A stretch of 64,000 nt of DNA from Ulota crispa. Taxonomy: Eukaryota > Streptophyta > Bryopsida > Orthotrichales > Orthotrichaceae. The translations under genes were made by a program, and so were the position numbers. Of the stretch, positions 59,551 to 64,000 are shown one piece after another (position 1 is the first letter of the stretch; the number at the start of each line of letters is the position of its first letter). The DNA lies in assembly GCA_963920765.1 (NCBI GenBank), contig OY987244.1, positions 27,446,358 through 27,510,357 on the forward strand. The letters are read 5' to 3'. Below the pieces are notes generated by a model. The model searched no databases, had not been told where the DNA came from, and saw only the letters and a list, made by a program, of their open reading frames with translations.

Positions 59551-62500
59551 CTAGGGAGCTGAATCCAAGATCTCGAAGTCAGAGAAAGGAGAACCAGGGT
59601 CTCGCCATTCTCCCCAATCCTCTGAGGCGCTGCTGTCTCTCCTGAAGCTTGGGACTTTCACCTCATGGCTGAACACGGGTAACGGGTCCTCGAGAAAATA
59701 AGCATCCTGAAGGGCCGCCTCAGCACTAATCCTCCGCTCAGGATCATAAACTAAAAACTTCTCGAGGAACTTGAGTGCTGATGAAGATGCCAGTGGGAGG
59801 AGCTTCCGAAAGGAGAGAAGGTCCCGTTCATCTGAAAATGATATTTTGTCGAAATCAGGTAACAATGATACACCAGGCCAAATGTTGTCGTTGGGAGCTC
59901 CCAACACTCGCACGATTCGGCTTAATTGATCAATATCCGTAATACCTGGAAACAGAGGTTTGCCACTCAGGAACTCCGCAAAGATGCAACCAACAGCCCA
60001 CATGTCCAGTGCTTTTCCATACTTGGTTGCACCATAAAGTAACTCTGGAGCTTTGTACCACCGTGTTCCTACAAATGGGCTCAAATGAGACCCTTTGTTT
60101 CCACTTTCACTTGAATAGGTAGACTCGGTCTCTTCTTGCTGGCTGTGAACCTCAGAGTCATGTAACCTCGCATCATTATAATGCCCAAAAATCTCTCTTG
60201 AATACTCGTCAGCGTTATGCTGGGCGCTCTCATCATGAACCTCAAGCTTGCTGGTTACGTAAGAATCACGAACATCTGGAGGTCCGTACCACCGTGTCTG
60301 ACACGCCATATCACCTTCTTCTTGGTCGATGTCCTCAACTTCAGAGTCTCCAAACGCATAATAACCTGGAACTTGATCAACTGGACAAGAACCATCATCA
60401 TCAAAAAACAAGCCATTTCCAGCTTTCCTACTATACCCATTGCCACCAGCAAACCGCTTTGAATCAAAAGGATCTTCAACACCCGTGTCTTCATCACTAG
60501 CATAAGGGGACTCCCACCTTTGTTGGTCTCCATCCCAAAAACGAATGGTACCCTCTTTTTCTGACCTACAAGAAGGGACAGTTCCCTCTTGAGCGCATTC
60601 AACCTCTCTTCTGTAACCTTCAACAGCGTTGTATACTCTTTCCAAACCCAAAACCCGCACAGTCTCTTCAGCCTCCTCGCCCTCCACAACCGACTCGTTA
60701 CTCTCGGGTGGAACATCCTTTTCAAGAGATGGTATGGGATTTTTATTAACTTCTGAGATTACCCTGGAAGCTCCCAAATCTCCAGTAGGATCTATGTTAA
60801 TATCATTCTGTAGCAAAGGAAGTTCTCTCTTTTGTGAGTCCGTCCTCCTGTGCTTTCCGTATAGGATTCTATTTCGAACTGCCTGGAGCTCTGATAGATG
60901 TGTATCTGTTTCCATGTCAATAGTTTCATCGTCATTGAACTTGGAGCCACCCTCGAGCCCCATTTCTAGACCCTGACCTGTAGACACGATTTCCTCTGGA
61001 GAATTTTCAAGCTCATAAGCCTTCCTACGTTTAGAATCACTACCTGTGTCGTCGCGGCCTCCATGGCTTCCAATTGTAATCACACGTCCTGAATCTGCAA
61101 AGGTCTGGGCTGTGTATGTTCCATCAAAAGGTCTCTCAGTTTGTGGCTGATTTACATAAGCAGGCTCGCTCTCCTTCACAGCTAATGTGGAACATTTTGA
61201 GTTCTCTTCAAGGAGGCACAAACCTGGTCCCTTCAGACCACTAAAGACAATTTCTTCGTCGGTGCTTTCGTTCCACATTAGTGGTCGTAATCCCACATTA
61301 TCCATGTATTCCACATCTGACTTTCCAACTTCTATCTCCCTGGACAAAGTACTGTCAAACCGCATTCCAATTTTCCCTCTCGTACTTGGCATGGCACATA
61401 TCGGAGGGGACCCTTGTCCAGTATTCAAGTCATATGTAGACTCCTGGAGCACTGCAGTGTCAAGCTCCTGGCACGTGTAATCTAGCCGGCCTCCCTCTTC
61501 CTCCGTTATCATTTGACTTCTTTCAGTATAACTTGTGTCTCTTCCCCACTACAGGTCGCAACCATAATCAGCCATTAACGAAGAAACAATCAAAAATAGC
61601 AATTGCACGCGTAAAATCTAAAACTATAGAGATTCAAAAATTCAAAACGATAACATACCACATGCCATAACAGACACCAAAAGGCCAAGTACAAAATAAA
61701 CTCGTACTGCAACCACTATCTTAACATGACAAGACAAAGACTGGAGCTAGTCAAACCGGGTAGATTTGAAATCTGAAGACAAACGGCATTGACTTGATTG
61801 TGAAAAATACTTACTTTAAAGTGCTTCTGAGGTTTCCTTGCTCTCCTTTTCAAGAAACTTCGGAGCTTGCAGAAGAAGTCACTATCCTTCTCTTGTTCCG
61901 AATTAACAGTGTTCTTCTCAGCCAGTACCCACTCCCGACGCCCCGACTCCTCATCATGTGCACTCTTGATGCTCTCCATCTTTTGTTCCATGTCCACAAA
62001 ATGATTGCTCCAGGCCACAATAAGGCCATCTCTTCGTACCATGCTGCAATTCAAGCTTCTGCACCCAGCAGCGTCTCCTGCGCCACTTGTGGAATCTGAC
62101 CTTTCTTGTAATTCTCCGTTTTCGTTCGACACACAGAAGCACTGCCCAGCCCCATGGTCATCGACATTGATGATCGGCTTCTGAGGATCTGTAATAATAA
62201 GCATAACAATGGCCTAAGTTTGTACAGACAACCATGAAAGTAACACATAAAACTTCAAGATTCGTAACGTGAGAAAGATTAACTTTCGGCCGTGAATAAG
62301 CATACCTTCGCTAGAGCCCGCCCTCGTCTCAGTAGACTCTTTTACCCTACTCTTTGCAACATTGGAACCACTTATCCAAACCTCAACCTCCTCTTTCTCC
62401 ATGTTGGGAGTGGTCTCTAACTCGTCTCTTTCGAAAATAGTATCATTGATTCCTACAGGCATGGAAGTACATAATCATGACACAGCCAGTGCTTCAAATA

Positions 62501-63163
62501 ATACAGTCAACAAAATTGATAACAATCCAAAAAAGCGAAAAGCAAAATATGATCATGCTGATTTATAAAAGTCACCACTGGTAATGAAACTTTCTTCCCG
62601 TTTGCTTCAAGAACAATAAAAGGGATTAAAAAATGTAGCCTTGACAATCCCAACTGACCTAACAGGTCAGCACTCTGCGGAGAAACCACTCTGGCCTGAC
62701 CGAAATCAGCAAGCTTGACACTTCCATCCGCGCCAACCAAGAGATTCGAAGGCTTCAAGTCTCGATGAAGAATGGACGCTTGATGACATGCCTCCACTCC
62801 ACGAAGCAATTGCAGCATCCAGCCCTTGACCTGTGATTCCGGTACCCGGCCACTGTTCCCTTCCAGAATCCGGAAAAGGTCCGACGACATAAACTCCAGC
62901 ACGAGAATTAGGTTGGCCCCCTGAACGAAATACTCAATCAACTTCACAACATTCGGGTGGTTCAGTGCCAACAGCGCCTCCGCCTCGCGAGTGGCGCACT
63001 GCGGATCGCGCGTCTCCTTCAACGCAACAACCAGCCCGTCCAATTTCCTCTTCCCTCTGTAAACCTCACCATACGTCCCCTCCCCCAACCTCTCAAGCAC
63101 CTCATACCGTGAATACAGCTCCGGATTCGCCTTCATGCCCCCGGCAAAGCTCCAATCCCCCAT
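59551..63163 (-). CDS. CDKF-type (CDK-activating) kinase with a giant T-loop insertion
   Basis: Four exons on the minus strand join in frame: 63163-62659, 62452-62306, 62188-61815 and 61548-59551, giving about 1007 residues. The N-lobe and catalytic loop are complete: GEGTYGEV (28-35), the ALK lysine (49), HRDLKPSN (133-140) and DFGQAR (153-158). The C-lobe resumes at FVGTRWYKAPELLYG (T-loop Thr about 837), followed by DMWAVGCIFAEFL, PLFPGITDIDQL and DPERRISAEAAL. The order and the DFGQAR/VGTRW signature match Arabidopsis CDKF;1, a kinase that phosphorylates CDKD and CDK activation loops. CDKF;1 is about 479 aa with an insert of roughly 120; here about 680 residues intervene, acidic and Ser-rich, with basic patches (KRRARKPQKHFK, SKRRK) suggesting nuclear entry. 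Splice junctions are inferred. Confidence 0.88.
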
Positions 63164-64000
63164 CCTAACCGCCTTCGCTCATCCCTAAGCACCAAAATCC
63201 TAAGCAAAAACGATTATACAAACAAAATTAGATGAATCGCTTCTCACAAACTCCAATCTCTTCCATCGCCAGAACTATTACACACGCACCAAAACCCTAA
63301 GCATGACAAGAAAGTATCAAAATCGCAAGAAAACCTCGGACAAGACAAAATTCGTGTATTTGGTCGATTCTTACAAGTTCACAGCTTCATGTCTTCCAAA
63401 TCTCCAGAGCTGAAAAACACACCGCCGGAGATATTACACAATCGAATCAAATCTGCACTTGACATAGCAATCGGACAGGTGCTCTCTTCCACAAACCATC
63501 CCATGCATCGCTCTCGTGCCAAACCCTAGCTCCAAAAACAACTACGTCTGGTGGTGCAAAAGGGCGATCATACGAGGAAGAATCACTTTGCGCAATCGAG
63601 ATTAGAAATCATAGCCGCCGTGAATGAAACGATCTCCCGCAACAATCCCCGAAGCAAATCCCCGAAGCAAATCCCCGCAAACGATCGAAACCCTAATTCT
63701 GCGACCACAGGTATAATGAACTCGAAAGGTCGATGGAAAAGAACAGCAGCATGCTTGCCCTAGGGACCAATATCGGTGCCTTACAGGCAGGCAGACTTTG
63801 CACCAATAGCATATTCAAAATATTTCAATACTTTGCCAACACACCAAACACACCCCACTAGGTACTGTACCTACTGTGGGTTTTCCAGCCTCCAGGGATT
63901 TTATGCATACAGGCTTGGAAGAACGGATAGAATTATCCAACTGTGCACACTTGTTCATAAAATGTGTTTCATCCAAATTTGGCCTGTTGAATGTTTCATC
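63164..64000 (-). promoter_or_regulatory. 5' leader and upstream region of the CDKF-like gene
   Basis: Telo-box motifs (AAACCCTAA on the plus strand) occur near 63293 and 63690; such motifs are frequent in promoters of plant cell-cycle and translation genes. A short tandem repeat, ccccgaagcaaat, occurs three times at about 63647-63685. No coding exon was recognised to the end of the window. Confidence 0.4.

Noticed and set aside
63640..63700. Interstitial telomere repeat from CCCTAA words
   Set aside because: Only isolated AAACCCTAA boxes occur, with no tandem array; they read better as promoter telo-boxes.

Overview
This is nuclear DNA of a land plant. The genes have spliceosomal GT-AG introns, and they encode plant-type families: a PMT24-27-type Golgi methyltransferase, a CDKF-type CDK-activating kinase, a LEA protein joined to a TMEM205-like domain, and an ankyrin/PGG-type membrane protein. 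Introns are short (0.4-0.9 kb), exons are GC-rich in an AT-rich background, and spacers are packed with small inverted-repeat transposons. I lean towards a seed-free lineage (bryophyte or lycophyte-like), but I cannot name the organism from sequence alone.

Layout. 1-0.8 kb: repeats with GGGGCTTCAAACAT ends. 1.8-7.4 kb (+): PMT-type methyltransferase copy 1, six exons. 7.4-31.9 kb: no convincing gene; mariner-like and foldback elements, TTAA-flanked elements, a 5.4-kb element with an 8-bp target duplication inside a foldback element, Harbinger- and CACTA-type MITEs, and a possible gene-fragment-carrying element. 32.9-38.5 kb (+): methyltransferase copy 2, with the same six-exon structure and a homologous upstream region. 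38.5-46 kb: more MITEs. 46.6-48.5 kb (+): ankyrin gene split by an in-frame TAG. 48.8-52.7 kb (-): LEA/TMEM205-like gene. 53-58.8 kb: nested transposons and a tRNA gene with an initiator-Met body but a CGT anticodon. 59.5-63.2 kb (-): CDKF-like kinase.

Biology. The two methyltransferases are predicted type II Golgi enzymes of the pectin-methylation class, and they are tandem paralogues driven apart by transposon insertions. The second carries an in-frame 18-bp minisatellite in its stalk. The kinase is the most unusual gene: about 680 residues separate its DFG motif from its T-loop threonine, and part of that insert looks like an internal duplication that includes a second copy of the TRWY motif. 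The genes do not form an obvious pathway.

The repeats allow some relative dating. Two transposon insertions near 57 kb and one near 53.5 kb have related uninterrupted copies elsewhere in the window, so the pre-insertion sites can be read directly. All exon models come from reading splice sites and frames by eye; no transcript evidence or database search was available.
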